From positions 682,001 through 746,000 of the forward strand of contig JBBPFI010000005.1 of assembly GCA_037974965.1 (NCBI GenBank): a DNA stretch of 64,000 nt. The letters are read 5' to 3'. Below the pieces are notes generated by a model, which did no database searches, was not told the DNA's origin, and saw only the letters and a list, made by a program, of their open reading frames with translations. The translations under genes and the position numbers were made by a program. The first letter of the stretch is position 1. Each line of letters opens with the position of its first letter. Source of the DNA: Dacryopinax spathularia (lineage: Eukaryota > Basidiomycota > Dacrymycetes > Dacrymycetales > Dacrymycetaceae). Positions 29,838-42,501 of this stretch are shown here, in pieces.

Positions 29838-32800
29838 ATGACCTCAGCGCTCGAAACGTTCACCCTCCTCATCCACCCCCGACCACGACCTCCATCCCAC
29901 ACAGAACTCGATCCACCACTTCCCTGTCCTCCGCTCTCCCCACCTCCGCCATCCTCCTCGGGGGCAGAGCGGGACGACAACAGACTATCAATCTCCGACC
30001 TCACACTCCTCCCTCCCCACCCATTCAACCAAGCGAACAAAGGCTCCCAAATCCCCGTTCGGCCGTTATCGCAGCTCTCCAATAGGGCAAGGAAACATTC
30101 TGCCGCCAAGAGGGAGAGGGAGCGGAAGCCCTCGCTCTCTCACGCAAGGGCTCAGTCGCATGTTCAACCCTCCGCCCAGCCGAGTATGCCGATCCCGCTT
30201 CCGTCTGCGGCTGGGCAGAGAAGAGCGTCGCACGACTTTGGCTTGAGCAAATCCACCAACGGACACGGACGAAAACCGAGTTTCTCCCGCCTTGACCCTA
30301 ACCAAATTCCGGAGGATCAACCCGCACGTCCGAACTCCCAGCTTTCCCTCTCCCACCTAGGCCACTCCAAGTCCCGGCCTATCTCCAAACTCGACCCCGT
30401 ACCCGACACACCCGCCAAACTCGCCCTCTCATCGAGCGACTTCCGCCCCTCCATCGCACGTCCGCCCGCCTTCCGACTCGGCTCGGAGCTGGGGGAGCTC
30501 CGCCCTCCTCTCGGACTCGGAACATCCGCCCTCTCCGCAAGCCAGCTCAGCACCTTGACGACCAGACAGCGGCTAGTGGAGGAACAGAGAGCCGCCATCG
30601 CCTATGTGCAGCAAGCGGCGGCAGCTTCGATCGTCCGGGAACGGGAGAGGGAACGGGCGGCCGCGGCTGCTGCTTTGTGTGGCCGGCGCGAGCTGGCTAC
30701 TAGCGGAGCGAGAGGAGCCGAGGGGAAGGGAGGAGGGGGAGGTGGGGGAGGTGGGGGGAAGAGCGAGGCTGAGAAGATTAAGGATGCTTATCGTGCTCAG
30801 ACTGCGATTGCGCCTGCAGCTCCTCAAGCTCCTCCATCGCATGAACTGAGCGTCTCCCAGCTCTCGCGCGTGCCAGCCAAGCCGACTCCCCAAGCTGACC
30901 AAGCTCTATCTCACCATCGGCGGGATGCAGCTCCAACGTGCGAGAGGAAGGAAGGGGAGAACAAGAAGCCGCCGTTCCCGATGCCGCTCAAGGTCGACCG
31001 GAAGCGCTGGGATCCGGCATCCGGGGCTCCCCTCATTAGGAGTAGCGTGCTCGCCTCCGTACCCGGAGCGGTGAGATGGAGCGAAGCCGAGTACTCCAGC
31101 TTCGTGAGGCTCGGTGAGGAAGTACGCCCCTTTCTCTTTTCTTCTTTCCCTTCCCCTTGTCTCTCTGAAGTTGTGCTGACATGAGAAATAGTTAGGATAC
31201 GGCAACTGGGGATCCGTAACGACCGTCCAACTCTCATCCCGCTGCCCGCTCCTCCCTTCCTCCTCAGCACTCCAACTCAGCCAAACGAAGACGTCAACCG
31301 GCAGAAAGCAGGTGTATGCAGCGAAGATCGTCCTCTTTGAGACAGAGCCGAAGACGGCAGAGATTAGGATGTGGGCACTATGGAAAGAATTCCAGATCTT
31401 GCGGGGCAAGCTGCCTTCCTCCCATCCTTCAACAATCCTCTGGTCGTCAACACAGAGTCGTCCCTCCGACCCCGCCGAGCCCTCCTCCCCGCGCGAGCCC
31501 CAGCAGCAAGATGCGGAGAAAGAGGAAAGGCACCCCGGTATACTTGATCCCCTGTCGTTCATCGAGTTCCCTAAAGGGGGGATGATGGTCATGCCCCTCC
31601 TTCGCAGGCAGATGCCGGTCTGTGTGAGGGAGGAGAAGGCCCGGCGCTGGTTTGGGAAGGTGTTGGAGGCGGTGGGGTGGTTGCATGATAGGGGAGTGGT
31701 GCATAATGATATCAAGTGCGTCTCCCTCCCGTCTTGATCTTCGATGCCCTTCTTATGAGGAGCGTTGACGCGTGTGCAGGCCGGCGAACATCATGCTCAC
31801 TGAGGAAGACCAACCGGTGCTGATCGACTTCGGGTTTGCGCAACATCATCCCCCCTCCGCCGGGGCCGAACGCTTCCTCTCCCAACTAGCATTCGGCACT
31901 CCCGAGTACCTGAGGTGCGTCCCCCATCCCTCCCCCCCTTCACACCCCGTTCCTGACCGGTAAATGCGTTGGGTTAGCCCGGAGCGCGCAAGGGGTGAGA
32001 GCCACGACACCCGGAAATCAGACGTCTATTCCCTCGGCGTGACGTTCTTCGAAGTCCTCGTCGGCCGTACACCATTCGAGAACACGCCTGCTCCCTCTCT
32101 CTCCCCATCTCCTTCTCGTTCAGCTTCTGCCAATCCTGCCTCCGAAGCCGAGCCGGAGAAAGTGAAAGCAGACCCGGATATGAGCACCCCCGAAGGCCTC
32201 AAGCTCTATTGGGAACGGACGAAGAGTGGGACTTGGGTGGGGGAATGGGATTTCTCTCCTGGTATGTTCCCCTTCTTTCTGCTCTGCTTGTGGGTTGGGT
32301 TCGGGGTGATGCTGATGATAATTGGTTTGGGGAAATAGGGGCGGAGAGGCTGTTTAGACGGATGATGAGTCCTAGGCCGGAGGAGAGGCCGTTTGCTTTG
32401 GAATGTTTGGAGGATGCGTATTTCTCTGCCTCTTTGGCGTTGAGCAAGTCGCAGAAAGATGGTACGTAACCACTGCTTTTTCAAGGAGGGATGGTCCTCA
32501 TCTTACTCTTGCAGCTGCGGTGCCCGTGGCGCCTGTCCATCTTCCGGAGGCAGGCCAGACACCCCAAGTCCCCGTGCTGGGTGCATCAACCCGCGAACGC
32601 AAAGCCAGCATACGCTCCCCACACGTCGAAGCGGACAAAGGCAGCTTACCTCCAACGCCCGCCAAGGTCCACCCCTCCCGAATCCCAGTCTATAGGGACA
32701 GGGTCGACTCCAAGCCTAAGCCCAGGCCAGCATTCGAGATACCGCGCGATCGCGCAACGTCTACTCCCGCTCTTGCCTCCCCTGCTGCAGAAAAGAAGGC

Positions 32801-34442
32801 GAAGGCTGATGCTCCCCTCTCACCGATTAAGGCACGCGTAGGGAAGGAGAACCGCATTGCTGCCGCTGCCGTTCCCGCTCCCGCTCTCCAGGGTCGGAAG
32901 GCACTAGGAGAAACCAAGCGCGCTGCTCCGCGCGGTGACTTCGAGCTGAAGAAAGAGAAGGAAAAAGCAGTCGAGAATATCCTCCTTGCCAAGCGGGAGA
33001 GGAGGAAGACGACCTCTCCTCTGCCGCCGTTGCCGATCAAGGCGAAAGCTGCAGGTGGGGGAGAGACGAAAGCACCCGGTGAGTTGACTGGAATGTGTGC
33101 GTATTGTTGGGGCTGATGAGTCATTTTCCCGGAAAACAGTCATCAACCGCCCTCCACTCTCCCCGCCTCTCGAGGACGACGCAGGGGTCGAAAGCAAGAT
33201 GAAAACGAGTCTCGCTCGAACCCCCTCGCTCGGCGCCAACCAGGGATTGATGCGCTCTCCAACTGGGGAAAGCCAGAAGACAACGAGGGAGCCACCGGCT
33301 GCGATCGGGAGGAAGAAGAGCGAGCGCGTGTCGAACGCGCTTGCTAGGTCGTATTCCGCTTCGGTCGATCTCGGGAAGATGTCAAGAGGGCCGGTGAAGC
33401 AGTCTTCCGGTGAGGTGGACAAGGAGAATGTCGCGCCTGCATCTCGGTACGTTCTGCAAGTCAGCATACATGTTCGTATTAGACTGACCTACTGCCTAGG
33501 GAGGAAAGATTGTCCAATTGGCTGAAATCTCTCGATAAGGTGGTCGAGGATACCAAGGCGACCTTCGGTGAACCGCCTAAACCTGTCCTCCATGCAAGGA
33601 TCCCTTTGCGATCTACAGGTGCGAAGCAGACCACTCGGCCGGCTTTGCGCGACCTGTTTGACTTGCCGCCGCCTCTCCCTGCATCGACCGAAGCGGAGGG
33701 TGCCCAAGACTTCTCTGCTTCTCAGCCAGCTTCAAGCGAGGATGTTCGGCAATTCCTGACCTCCCCTGTCCCCACAACCGCATCCGTACAAACTCAAGAG
33801 GTTGTGTCTGTGCCACCTCTTCCGGCTGAATTCGGCATCTCGCCAGCAGTATCTTACGCAGCGTTGTCGCCACGTTCTGGCACGCCGATATCACCTCCCC
33901 ATTCACAAGTCCATCTGGTTCCTAGCTTCGAAAGCGGCATGGGGTGCGCCAATGCTCCTTTGCCCACATCATCAGCCATGAAGGCTGGAAATGGTTATGA
34001 GTACGGGACTGGCACCGTTCGTCGAGCTCGCAAAGGTTTCACCTTCATCGAGCCAACCACGGCCGAAGGAACCGCGAACGAGACGATGATTGCCCAGCCA
34101 CGACAACAACGCTCTAGGATCCTGAAACCGAAGAGCAAGAAGTCGCAGACCGATGACGGCCGCTCGAGCAGTGTAATGAGCTTCTTCACTCTTCCACGAA
34201 GCGTCACATCGCCCACTCCTACAACTCCGAGGTCTCCTCCCGTATCCATCCCGCCATTATCACCTGAGCCTATCTATTCTCCGCCAATGTCTCCGACTCC
34301 GCCCAAGAGTCAGCGGAACAGCGCCGTCCTAAAGCTCCGTCGAGCGATCAAGTCCGTCTTCCACCGCCGCCCTTCAGTCGCTCAGCACGATCTGGAGAGC
34401 ATGAACATGCTCGGCTTCGTCCCCGTCGCACCTGCGAACTAA
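29838..34442 (+). CDS. Serine/threonine protein kinase with long disordered flanks
   Basis: Eight exons: 29838-31121, 31192-31715, 31780-31914, 31978-32261, 32339-32461, 32515-33078, 33140-33446, 33500-34442; 1,387 residues. The first about 420 residues are Pro/Ser/Arg-rich. The kinase domain (about 425-720) has the Gly loop GYGNWGSV (430-437), Lys473 in YAAKIV, the catalytic loop HNDIKPANIM with Asp601, DFGFA at 619-623 and GTPEYLSPE. The loop is HND instead of the commoner HRD, as in several fungal kinases; all catalytic residues remain. An insert lies between the Gly loop and Lys473. The C-terminal about 670 residues are disordered with many SP/TP sites and a basic RRAIKSVFHRRPS near the end. 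I cannot assign a kinase group or pathway with confidence. Confidence 0.85.
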
Positions 34443-34571
34443 AACTGCGTCCCAACCAAATCTTCGCAAGAGGCCGGTTCCTCTTCTCATGCATTAATAG
34501 CCAGAATCAACCCTACGAGTGTTCGAGAGAGAATATGAATTATCTAGAAATCTAGACCAGATTGGGTCACC

Positions 34572-36944
34572 CTATACTATAGGCCGTATGCGGGAACTGT
34601 ACTGCGCCTCCATGAACCCTATGCCAGGAAATGAAACTTCTTGAGAATGAGATGTGTTGTTGCCTTGCTTGCCGGTCGTGCGAGGAGCTGAAGAGCCGTT
34701 TGTTCCGGGACTAGCTTTAGGCTTAGGCTCGGGTATTGGTGCTCGACGGACGCCAGAACGTTCGCGCAGCCATTCGAGCACTGCGCCGGTGGTGAGCGAT
34801 GCGCGCAGGTCGAATGCCGACTCTTTGAGGAGCTCGTCCTGCGCCGCCAACCGAAGACAACGGGCGCGCTGCCACTCGACCGCGCGCTGCCGGCCAAGCG
34901 TAAAGCTCAAGAATTTCCTCCTAGAAGTGGGTAGCGTGTACGGCACTTGCGGAGCCTTCTTCCCTTTGACATCTGATCCATGCTCAGCCATCCTCCCCGC
35001 AGCGATTGTGAGGGAGCTCACCTTGCAGCGTCAACGGGTAACTCGGCAACAGCCTCGCCAGCGTCTCCTCCAGTAGCGACTTCGGCTTCCCCTTCCCCTT
35101 GTCCTGCTCCTCCACAGCAGCGGCAGATGCAGCAGCCTCAGCCCTCTCCTCCGCCTCCCTCCTCTTCTGCCTCCCCGTATCCTCCCTCACAGGAAGGAAC
35201 ACAGTCTCCTTATCCAGCTGAACATCCAACACCTGCTCATCCCCTCCTACCCATCCTCCAGACTTACCAGCGTCGAGTTGGACCCAGTGAGTTGTGCTGG
35301 TGGGCTTGTTTTGCTGCGAGCCGGCCCAGTGGAGATGGATGGAAGCGAGGAATGGGGAGGAGGATTTGCCGTGGGCTGTGAAGGGGGAGTCGGTGAATGT
35401 TTGGGATTGCGAAGGGGTGTTTGGGGAAGGGGACGGGGCGGTTATGGTTGCTGATTGGAGGAAGGTGGAGATGTGTGGCATCTGTTACTCTGCGTTAGGA
35501 CTCAACGCAGCCTGGAGGAAAGATGGGGCTTACGTAGGAAGGAGCAGTGATGGTGAGCGACCACTCGTGGGATGCTGCATCTACATTGCCACCACGACGC
35601 GCTACAAACAGTATCAGGATGAGCTCTGCAGGTTGGAGGGGAGAGGACTTACACAAAGGGATATAACGACTCCGATCAGCAATGATAATTCTGCGGGATA
35701 TATGAAAGCGTGACTGCTTCTCTCCCGGATTAGCAGCAGCAGCAGCAGCAGCAGCGGAGGAGGAGGGTATAGATGCATCAGGTATATCAGGCGATACGCC
35801 GCCCATTGCAGGCACTTGGGGTATAAATGCAAGAGGAACAGCATCGTCCATCCCTTCTTGGGTAGGCGGTATACCCCGCCTGGACCTGTAGAGGAAGCGG
35901 AAGCGGCGAGGTTCGGGAGCGGGAGTGAGGATGTCGATCGGTTCCCCTGGGTCGAAGACTTTGATTTGTCGGCGTTTGGCTGTCGTCCCTAGGAACTGAG
36001 CGAGAGCGGGGGTCTCGTCGTGCAGCCCCAGGGCTTTGTTGAGATCCGTGTCGACCGGCGCAGGAGAGGGCGAGTGTTGTACTGACAATGAGGCGGAGGG
36101 CTCTTGGTCCGCCGGTTGCTGAGAAGGTTGAGGAGCAGAAGGCTGCATCCCCACCGCGCGCTGGAACAACCTTTGAATACTGGGTATCCCAGTCCCCTTG
36201 ATCTCCACGTCGTCCAGCCCAATAGACTGCACATCCTCCCTACTTACCAAATGTCCCCCAGCCTCAATACATTCCGAATGCCCGGCATACGACAACTGAT
36301 GCGCCAGTCTACAGTGGTTATAAAACCCCTGGACGGTGGACAGGTCGACACGCTTGCAGACAGGGCAGACGAGGAGGACGAGCACGGGCTCGGAGCGAGG
36401 GTCGACGACGTATTTTACTAGGAGGGGCTTGCTCCCTTTTGCGATGGTTTGTTGGACTGAGGCGCGGAGTTCGTCTGAGAGGGGTGGGAAGTCGACGGGT
36501 GGTGGAGGTGGAGCTCGGGGCACGCCGAAATCTGCGCCGTCCTGGGCTGTTGTGGGTGGCTGGGGTCGGGGCCAGGAGTAGTACGCTGAACCGATAGACC
36601 AGTATGAGTACAGAGCTGCCACTCTGACCGACGAAGGATCGAGGAGGCTTGGTACACTCTTGCCTGGAGATACGTCAGCACGCTCCGCAGACGACTGCCT
36701 GGATATGAGCACACCTCGTTCGATCCCCTCGCCCACAGCCCTCGCCCACGCAATCCTCGCCTCCGTCGCCTGAATCTCTCTCATCTTCAGACCTCTCTCC
36801 AAGCCAATCTGCTCCTCCACAGTCCGTACGATCGCCTTCCTCGCATCTAACGCCTCCAATATCAGAACAGCGCCAACAACCACAAACATATCGGAGTTAA
36901 CGTACCCAGCTTTCCCCCGTTGCCATGTCCAGGTGGATGGTCAT
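34572..36944 (-). CDS. YEATS-domain protein resembling YEATS2
   Basis: Five exons on the minus strand: 36906-36944, 35601?-36853 as 35653-36853, 35534-35601, 35022-35481 and 34572-34972; 722 residues. The N-terminal helix around ARKAIVRTVEEQIGLE and IAWARAV resembles the YEATS2 N-terminus. A CPVCKRV ... HCRLAHQ Cys/His pair follows. Then comes the YEATS domain opening SRRIIIADRSRYIP, with EWSLTITAPSY, ATITAPSPSPN and SPFLASIHLHW. YEATS domains read acylated histone lysines, and YEATS2 works in an acetyltransferase complex; the complex here is an inference. The start at 36944 assumes a 52-bp first intron; the alternative unspliced start at 36889 would give an odd hydrophobic N-terminus. A polyserine/polyalanine run is encoded near 35735-35755. 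Confidence 0.82.
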
Positions 36945-37211
36945 CCAGTGCTGACCCTCTCTTTCTCTTCCCCAGTATAGAGGGCATAGAGTGTACTTGT
37001 GTGTGATGAGTATTATCGATTGATGCTTGACATGGTCGTGTGAGTCGAGTTGATGGACGTCGGCGTTAAAGTGATGAGTCGTCAGGGATCGGGCGGGTGG
37101 CGCTGTAAAATCTTGGGCGCTTCTGTTGATCAGTGCCACGGACCCCTACGATCCCACCACCACCACCACAACCACAACCACAACCTCCACCACTGTCAAC
37201 GCCGTACAAAG

Positions 37212-37578
37212 ATGGTACAGGGATCATCGAAAGGTCTTCAGAAGAAGGCGGCTTCGTCGAGGAAACCGGATTCGTCACATATGAGGAAGGGGAAGAGGGT
37301 AATTGCGCCGAAGAAGAAGGATGCGATCAAGCATGAACAGTTGAAGAAGGTGAGTCCGAGTTTGAAATGCTAGTATTTGGGTTCTGATGAATTGGTAGAC
37401 TTTGTCTGCTAAGATCAACCGGTCGATTGAGAAGCAAATTGTGGGAGCTGCTGGGAACTCGAAGCTTACGATCGTGAGACAAGAAGTCGAGTGAGTCCAC
37501 CCGCGCTATGACGCCAGACTGTTGCTGAAGGGGATTTGCAGAGACGATGGCAAAACAAAAGCCAAGAAAGGCAAATGA
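37212..37578 (+). CDS. Small basic DUF2462 / UPF0390-family protein
   Basis: Three exons, 37212-37349, 37399-37490 and 37542-37578, give 88 residues: MVQGSSKGLQKK, KGKRVIAPKKKDA, LSAKINRSIEKQI and a Lys-rich tail. The pattern, a basic N-terminus with KGKR-IAPKK followed by an INxSIE helix, is that of the eukaryotic DUF2462 family of small, probably nucleolar proteins. The function is not established. It runs divergently from the YEATS gene with about 270 bp between the starts. Confidence 0.85.
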
Positions 37579-37718
37579 TCTTGTTGTGTCGCAGAGACTA
37601 GGCGGGCGAGAGCCGGGATTTATGGGATAGAGACGTTGTTTTGCATTTGTACGATACCACTACATATTGACTCATACACATCGTTGATCATATCGCCTCA
37701 GCGGCCACCCGCGCCATC

Positions 37719-38966
37719 CTAGAGTGCCCACTTCGTCGTATCCTCCAGCTCGCGAATATAATGGCTCAACAACTCCGGCCCCGCCCCAGCCTGCAACTTC
37801 AACACCATAAGCTTCGGCATCGCATCAATAAGCGCTGCAAGCCTCGCACTAGCCCTCATGCTCTCAAACCCGGTCCCCGTAATCCTGAGCGCCGTCGCGC
37901 GCTCCAGGAAATCGCATTTCGGCAACAAGCCCAGGCGGAGCTCGGACTGATCGTCGACCGCTATTAGGCGCAGTTCTTCTGCGCGAGGGGAGTCGAAGAA
38001 CGGCAGGAGAAGGGGGATGGTCTCGATGAACGCGTTCTCCAGTGCTAGGACCTTGAATTTTGGGAGGACGATCCTGGCGTTGTCGGACTTGCGCGTATCG
38101 GTCGCAAGGTCGCGGAACATCGCTTGAGCCGGTCCGAAATCGGGGTACATGGGATGAAGCGCGTCCGGCGGGCAGAGGAGATGGAGTTCCTCCAGCTCGG
38201 GGGAGGCGGCAAGCGCGTCGAGCAACGCGTCCAGCTGGGGCCAATCCCCGAACGGCGCCCACCTTAGGGTGAGCACCCGGAGGTTCTTCAGCAGCTGGCG
38301 AGGCCAGCGAATGTGCACAAGCGTAATGTCCACCTTCCTGAGCATCGGCGTTTCGCCCTTGAAGATATCGTCCATGTCCATCCCCGACAAATACGTGCTG
38401 CTCCAGCGCACAGCTCCAGGATGGGGGACGATCGTCAGTTCCTCCAACATCGGCGCAGGCTCCTTATTGCAGAACCGCGTCATAACGAGCATCGGTTCGG
38501 CCGAAGCGGCGATCCTGAGCCTCTTCACTCGATGGAGGTACTTGCGCAGCGTTACGCCCGCGCAGTACTTGTTGCTGTCTCCGCAGGAGATGTCGATGTC
38601 CAGCACTGGCCCGGCAGTATCGGTATCGACCGACACCCAGGGATAGCTGTCCTGCGGGGTGAACCGACTGCCCTGGATACGCTTCAGGCACTCGAGCGTG
38701 CGCAGCCTCTGACCAGTGCCGTCCCCGATGTAAAGGCGGCGCCACATAGTCGTGTGAGCTAGCATCACCCCCCTCCAGCGCGCACAGACGTGCGAGAGCG
38801 AGAAGGCGACGTTGTGCCCTTCTTTGGTGGAGCGGGACCAGACGTCGTCGATTATCAGGTCGAAGATGTCGAGCAGGATCTCGCTCGGCAGGGAGTGGAT
38901 GGGCGTGGTGAGGAATGTGGAGAAGGGGGTGAGGAACTTGGAGGCGGATTCGTTGGAGTAGACCAT
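37719..38966 (-). CDS. F-box protein
   Basis: An intronless frame; from the ATG at 38966 it gives 415 residues. The F-box lies at about 20-65: IHSLPSEILLDIFDLI, then FSLSHVCARWRGVMLAHTTMWRRL. The remainder has irregular Leu-rich segments (LRVLTLRWAPFGDWPQLDALL, LEELHLL), as in the many basidiomycete F-box proteins. It should bind Skp1 and so recruit a target to an SCF ligase with cullin-1; the target is unknown. The longer frame to 39077 contains the TATA box of the gene, so the inner ATG is preferred. Confidence 0.85.
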   Translation of the reverse strand: MVYSNESASKFLTPFSTFLTTPIHSLPSEILLDIFDLIIDDVWSRSTKEGHNVAFSLSHVCARWRGVMLAHTTMWRRLYIGDGTGQRLRTLECLKRIQGSRFTPQDSYPWVSVDTDTAGPVLDIDISCGDSNKYCAGVTLRKYLHRVKRLRIAASAEPMLVMTRFCNKEPAPMLEELTIVPHPGAVRWSSTYLSGMDMDDIFKGETPMLRKVDITLVHIRWPRQLLKNLRVLTLRWAPFGDWPQLDALLDALAASPELEELHLLCPPDALHPMYPDFGPAQAMFRDLATDTRKSDNARIVLPKFKVLALENAFIETIPLLLPFFDSPRAEELRLIAVDDQSELRLGLLPKCDFLERATALRITGTGFESMRASARLAALIDAMPKLMVLKLQAGAGPELLSHYIRELEDTTKWAL

Positions 38967-39061
38967 CTTGGGCTGGGTGGGGTTGAGTTGAGTTGTTTTG
39001 TGTGCTGTGGGATGGCCTGTAGAGGGGTGTTGGACAGACAAAGCAGCGTTGTATGCGCACT

Positions 39062-39070
39062 TTATATATC
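39062..39070 (-). promoter_or_regulatory. TATA box of the F-box gene
   Basis: The minus strand reads ATATATAAAG about 95-100 bp upstream of the preferred start codon at 38966. Confidence 0.6.
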
Positions 39071-39445
39071 GTAACAATGGGCTGTCTTGAAATATTATCT
39101 ACTTCCTGTCTGGGCTAACATGTATGCGCGCATAGTAGATGCAACGTTGCACAGACGCGACACCACCCAGAACTCACGAGCCAGCCACCGGTACCCCCCC
39201 GAGACACAATATCCGCCCGCCCTCACACTAGGATGCGAGACATCATCAATGAATAATACAATATACACAACTACGACAACGCGTAAAGTAGTTCATAGCC
39301 CGCGAGACATGATCATGTCTCGGTCTCAGTCCGGCCGCTTCCGACCTTCCCCGCCTCAACTCCGAGCCACAGCTCCGAGCCATATCTCCGAGTCAAGCCT
39401 CTCACCTGGGCCACGACGGGTCAAACAGCTTGAAGTGGAATGCCA

Positions 39446-41380
39446 TCATTTCCGCGCCTTCTTCTTCCCCCCATCCGCTTTCTCTTCCCCCTACACCAAA
39501 GTCTCGGTCAGCGCCCGCCTCTCCCCACGCAAGAAGCCGGAAACAAGGACGAAGGAAACAGGACAGACCTTCCGCTTCACCCCCTTCCCCCCTTTCACAT
39601 CCTTGCCGTCCTCTTTCTTACTCGCGTGGTCAGGCGAGGACTTTGGCATAGACTTGAAGAACCCGTCTAGTCTTCCTTGTTGTTTTGCGTTGAGCATCTT
39701 GCTGAGTTTTTCGGCGCCTTTTCGGACTCGGTCTTCGCTATTTCCCAGGGTAGGGGTGTTAGTTAGGTTGCAGGGCATGTGAGGAGGGGAGAAGAAGGGA
39801 AAGGGAACGCACTTGAACCCCTTTTGCCTAACGAGGAACTCGACGAGACCTTCGACGTCCGGTTCTTTCCACTCGATCTACCCCCTTCGTCAGCATTTCC
39901 TCATCCCACAGCAAGGACAGCAAAGCAGAGCGTACGTTAAGCTCATCAGCAGGCGTAACATCCGGCCTCAAAAACAGCTCTTTCGCCTTCTGCCAAGGCC
40001 AATCCTCCGGGACATGCACGCCTCCCCTACTCTTCTTAGGCGTGCCATCTTCCCCACCTCCGGCCTTGCCTTCCTTTTCCGCCATCTTCCCCCGTAAGGT
40101 TTCTAGGATGGCGTCCATGTCCTCATGTTCCCGCACCAGCTTGAGAGCGGTCTTGGGACCGATGCCTTTGATCGGCTCGAGGTAATCGCACCCCAGTAAG
40201 AGGCAGAGGTCGATGAACTGCCGCCCTCGTTAGCCCCATCGACAAAACCCGCATCATATAGTGCTGGAGGAGCAGGACGTACCTTGCTCATATCCATCTC
40301 CAGCCCCTCCAGCGCAAGCTGCAAGTTAATCTCGCTTATGGGCATCTTCTTCGCCTCTGAGAAGGTGAGGTGCCGGAGTAGGATGGGAGTGCCGAACGTG
40401 AGGGTGTCCATATCCTCTGAGCCGGCCGCGTATACTTTCCCGCCTCGAGCTAGTTCGGCGCATTGGGCTTCGGCTTCTGAGGGTGCCTGCGTGCGAGCGG
40501 GCGTGTGAGTTAATGTGATTAATTCAAGGAGCGCGTAGAGGAGGGAAGGGGAAAGGACGGTAGGAGGGAGAGGGGAAGAGGAGGGAGAGGGGAAGAGGAG
40601 GGAGGGGGGGACATACGACGACGCAGGGAATCCCCATTAGTCCTAGAAGCTTGCGACATTCTTCATTATGCTCCTTCGTAACCCTTACACTCCTCCCCGC
40701 AAGACGAGCAATATCCTCCACCGTCCCTATCCACCATGCCGCGCATCAGCATCAGCTTCCCACCCCCGGAGAGAAAGTACGAACCAGTCTCTTTGGCTTC
40801 CTCGCCCTCCTCTTTCGCTTCTTCCTTCCGCTCGAAGCGTTTTGCTAGCTGTATATGCGTTGAGATGTGGAAGAAGGAGGAGAGAAGGGAAGGGGACGTA
40901 CGACACCGGATTTGAGCTCTGGTGGTCGGCCGTCGAAGACGTAGGCGACTTTGATGCCGTTCTCGACCATTCGTAGTGTGCGGTAGAAGAATCCCATCAG
41001 CTAAAAGCTGCCATCAGTAGCCTATTCAGATCACAAGGCGAATGCGCGCATACGTGACTATTCAACGATTAGCATACACCCTCCTGCACAAGGTAAGGAA
41101 GGAAGGATAGAAGGAAGAACGCACCTAGTAGTCTCCCCCTGCTCATTAGTCAACATCTCCCCATCCTTCTGCCTCACAGCGATCAAGAACTACCCCTCCC
41201 AATCAGCACACCCAAACTCCCAGAGTCCAGCACAAGCACGCAGAGGGCGAGGCGCACCTGATAGATGCTCATCGATGCGTCCACCGCGACCTTCCGCCCA
41301 AAAAGCGTCTTCATCTCTTGGTCTTTCATACATTTTGGAGCGTGTTCCGAGAGGAGGGCGGTGAGGCCTTTGATGCCCAT
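39446..41380 (-). CDS. FEN1: Flap endonuclease 1
   Basis: Eleven exons on the minus strand: 41258-41380, 41125-41189, 41054-41057, 40902-41000, 40785-40848, 40617-40726, 40283-40486, 39936-40217, 39813-39877, 39569-39737, 39446-39490; 409 residues. FEN1 removes 5' flaps in lagging-strand synthesis and base excision repair. [10 protein letters not shown] opens the protein; metal ligands include Asp34 (VAVDAS) and Asp87 (VFDGRPP), with [10 protein letters not shown] and [18 protein letters not shown] later. The PCNA-binding motif is QGRLDGFF. The third exon is only 4 nt (TCAC); without it GETTSHLMG cannot be made. The last intron (39491-39568) uses a weak GTCTGT donor but restores the usual Lys-rich tail KKKARK. 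Intron 6 is CT-rich. Confidence 0.94.
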
Positions 41381-42501
41381 TCTTTGGTTTTTACTTGCTT
41401 TAGGGGAAGGTACCAGGGGGTAAGAGGTGGGAGGTGGGGGATGACTGGGTAGGAAGAAGGAGGAGGAGGAGGAGGGGACCCTGATGTAATGATGGGACGC
41501 GACGCGACGCGCGGGGTTTGTTGGGCAGAGTTCTCGATCGTCGATCGGTTCTCGTCTTCTCACGCTAGGTCGTTCATCAACTAAGAAGTCCGATGCCCAT
41601 ACATCTGCCAAAGAGAAAAACACCTTTCTTCTTGAGGATATGTCGACAGAATAATCCGAGGAGATCGCCACATATGTACCGACCCATGACCCCAGCTTTG
41701 TGTGCATACTACGAGAGCGCGCTGATTATTACGTCGATGCGATGACTCGCGTCGAGGCGGCTTCACAACAGACCATTCTACTCAGTCCGATAAGGTACAA
41801 TCCCCGAGATGCTTCCAACTCCGACCTTGCCCATGCCCCAGTTCTATTCTTAGAAGAACCGTGCACAAATCAGCATCATCAGGACAAGCCGCAACCCACA
41901 AGCCCGTCGCTCATGGGCCGCAGCAGGGTCGGACGCAGTACACCACCACAAATCGTCCACGCCTCCCAGAAGCGTGGAGGTCGACGTTCTCCATCAGACC
42001 AGTGCAGCACTCCGGCCGAGCGGATCACATCTCTCACTGGAATATCACGTGACCAGTCTAGCAGATCATTACGTCACTCGGCGCCCGCCAAAATTCGCAG
42101 AATACCTCGCCGTCCCCCTTCAAATCCATCCTTTGTTCCAGAGTGTTCATCTCCTCGAAGAAGAGAGATTAAAGGCGCTATTTTCGGCCAAACTGGTTAT
42201 CACTTACTTATTGTAAGCTGTGAGAGAACTGAGTGCCGGGTCTGAGCGTACTGGCCGGGATGGGCCGGTGCGACATTCCGTCATGTGCCGAACCGCCGGG
42301 GCGCCGCGTTTCTGCGCACTGTTCCGTGATGTCCGGCTGGGCGCGGGGAGGTATACATACCCCCTCTTCACTCCAGCCCTCAGTGTCCGGTGCCCGATAC
42401 CGATCTCTGCAGAACTGTCAACCCTCTGCTATTTGAACTCCGTTGTTCAGGGATTATCTCTGAGACTTATACAGTCGCACGACTACTGTAATACGTCCGC
42501 G
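41381..42501. other. Divergent intergenic region between FEN1 and the luciferase-like domain gene
   Basis: A 181-codon frame at 41700-42245 has no family resemblance and biased composition, so I do not call it a gene. A small palindrome GGTATACATACC lies at about 42349-42360, some 140 bp before the downstream start codon, and could serve as a TATA-like or regulatory site. Confidence 0.45.

Noticed and set aside
41700-42245. A 181-codon frame upstream of the luciferase-like domain gene.
   Set aside because: Ser/Pro/Arg-rich composition without family resemblance; likely chance in a promoter region.
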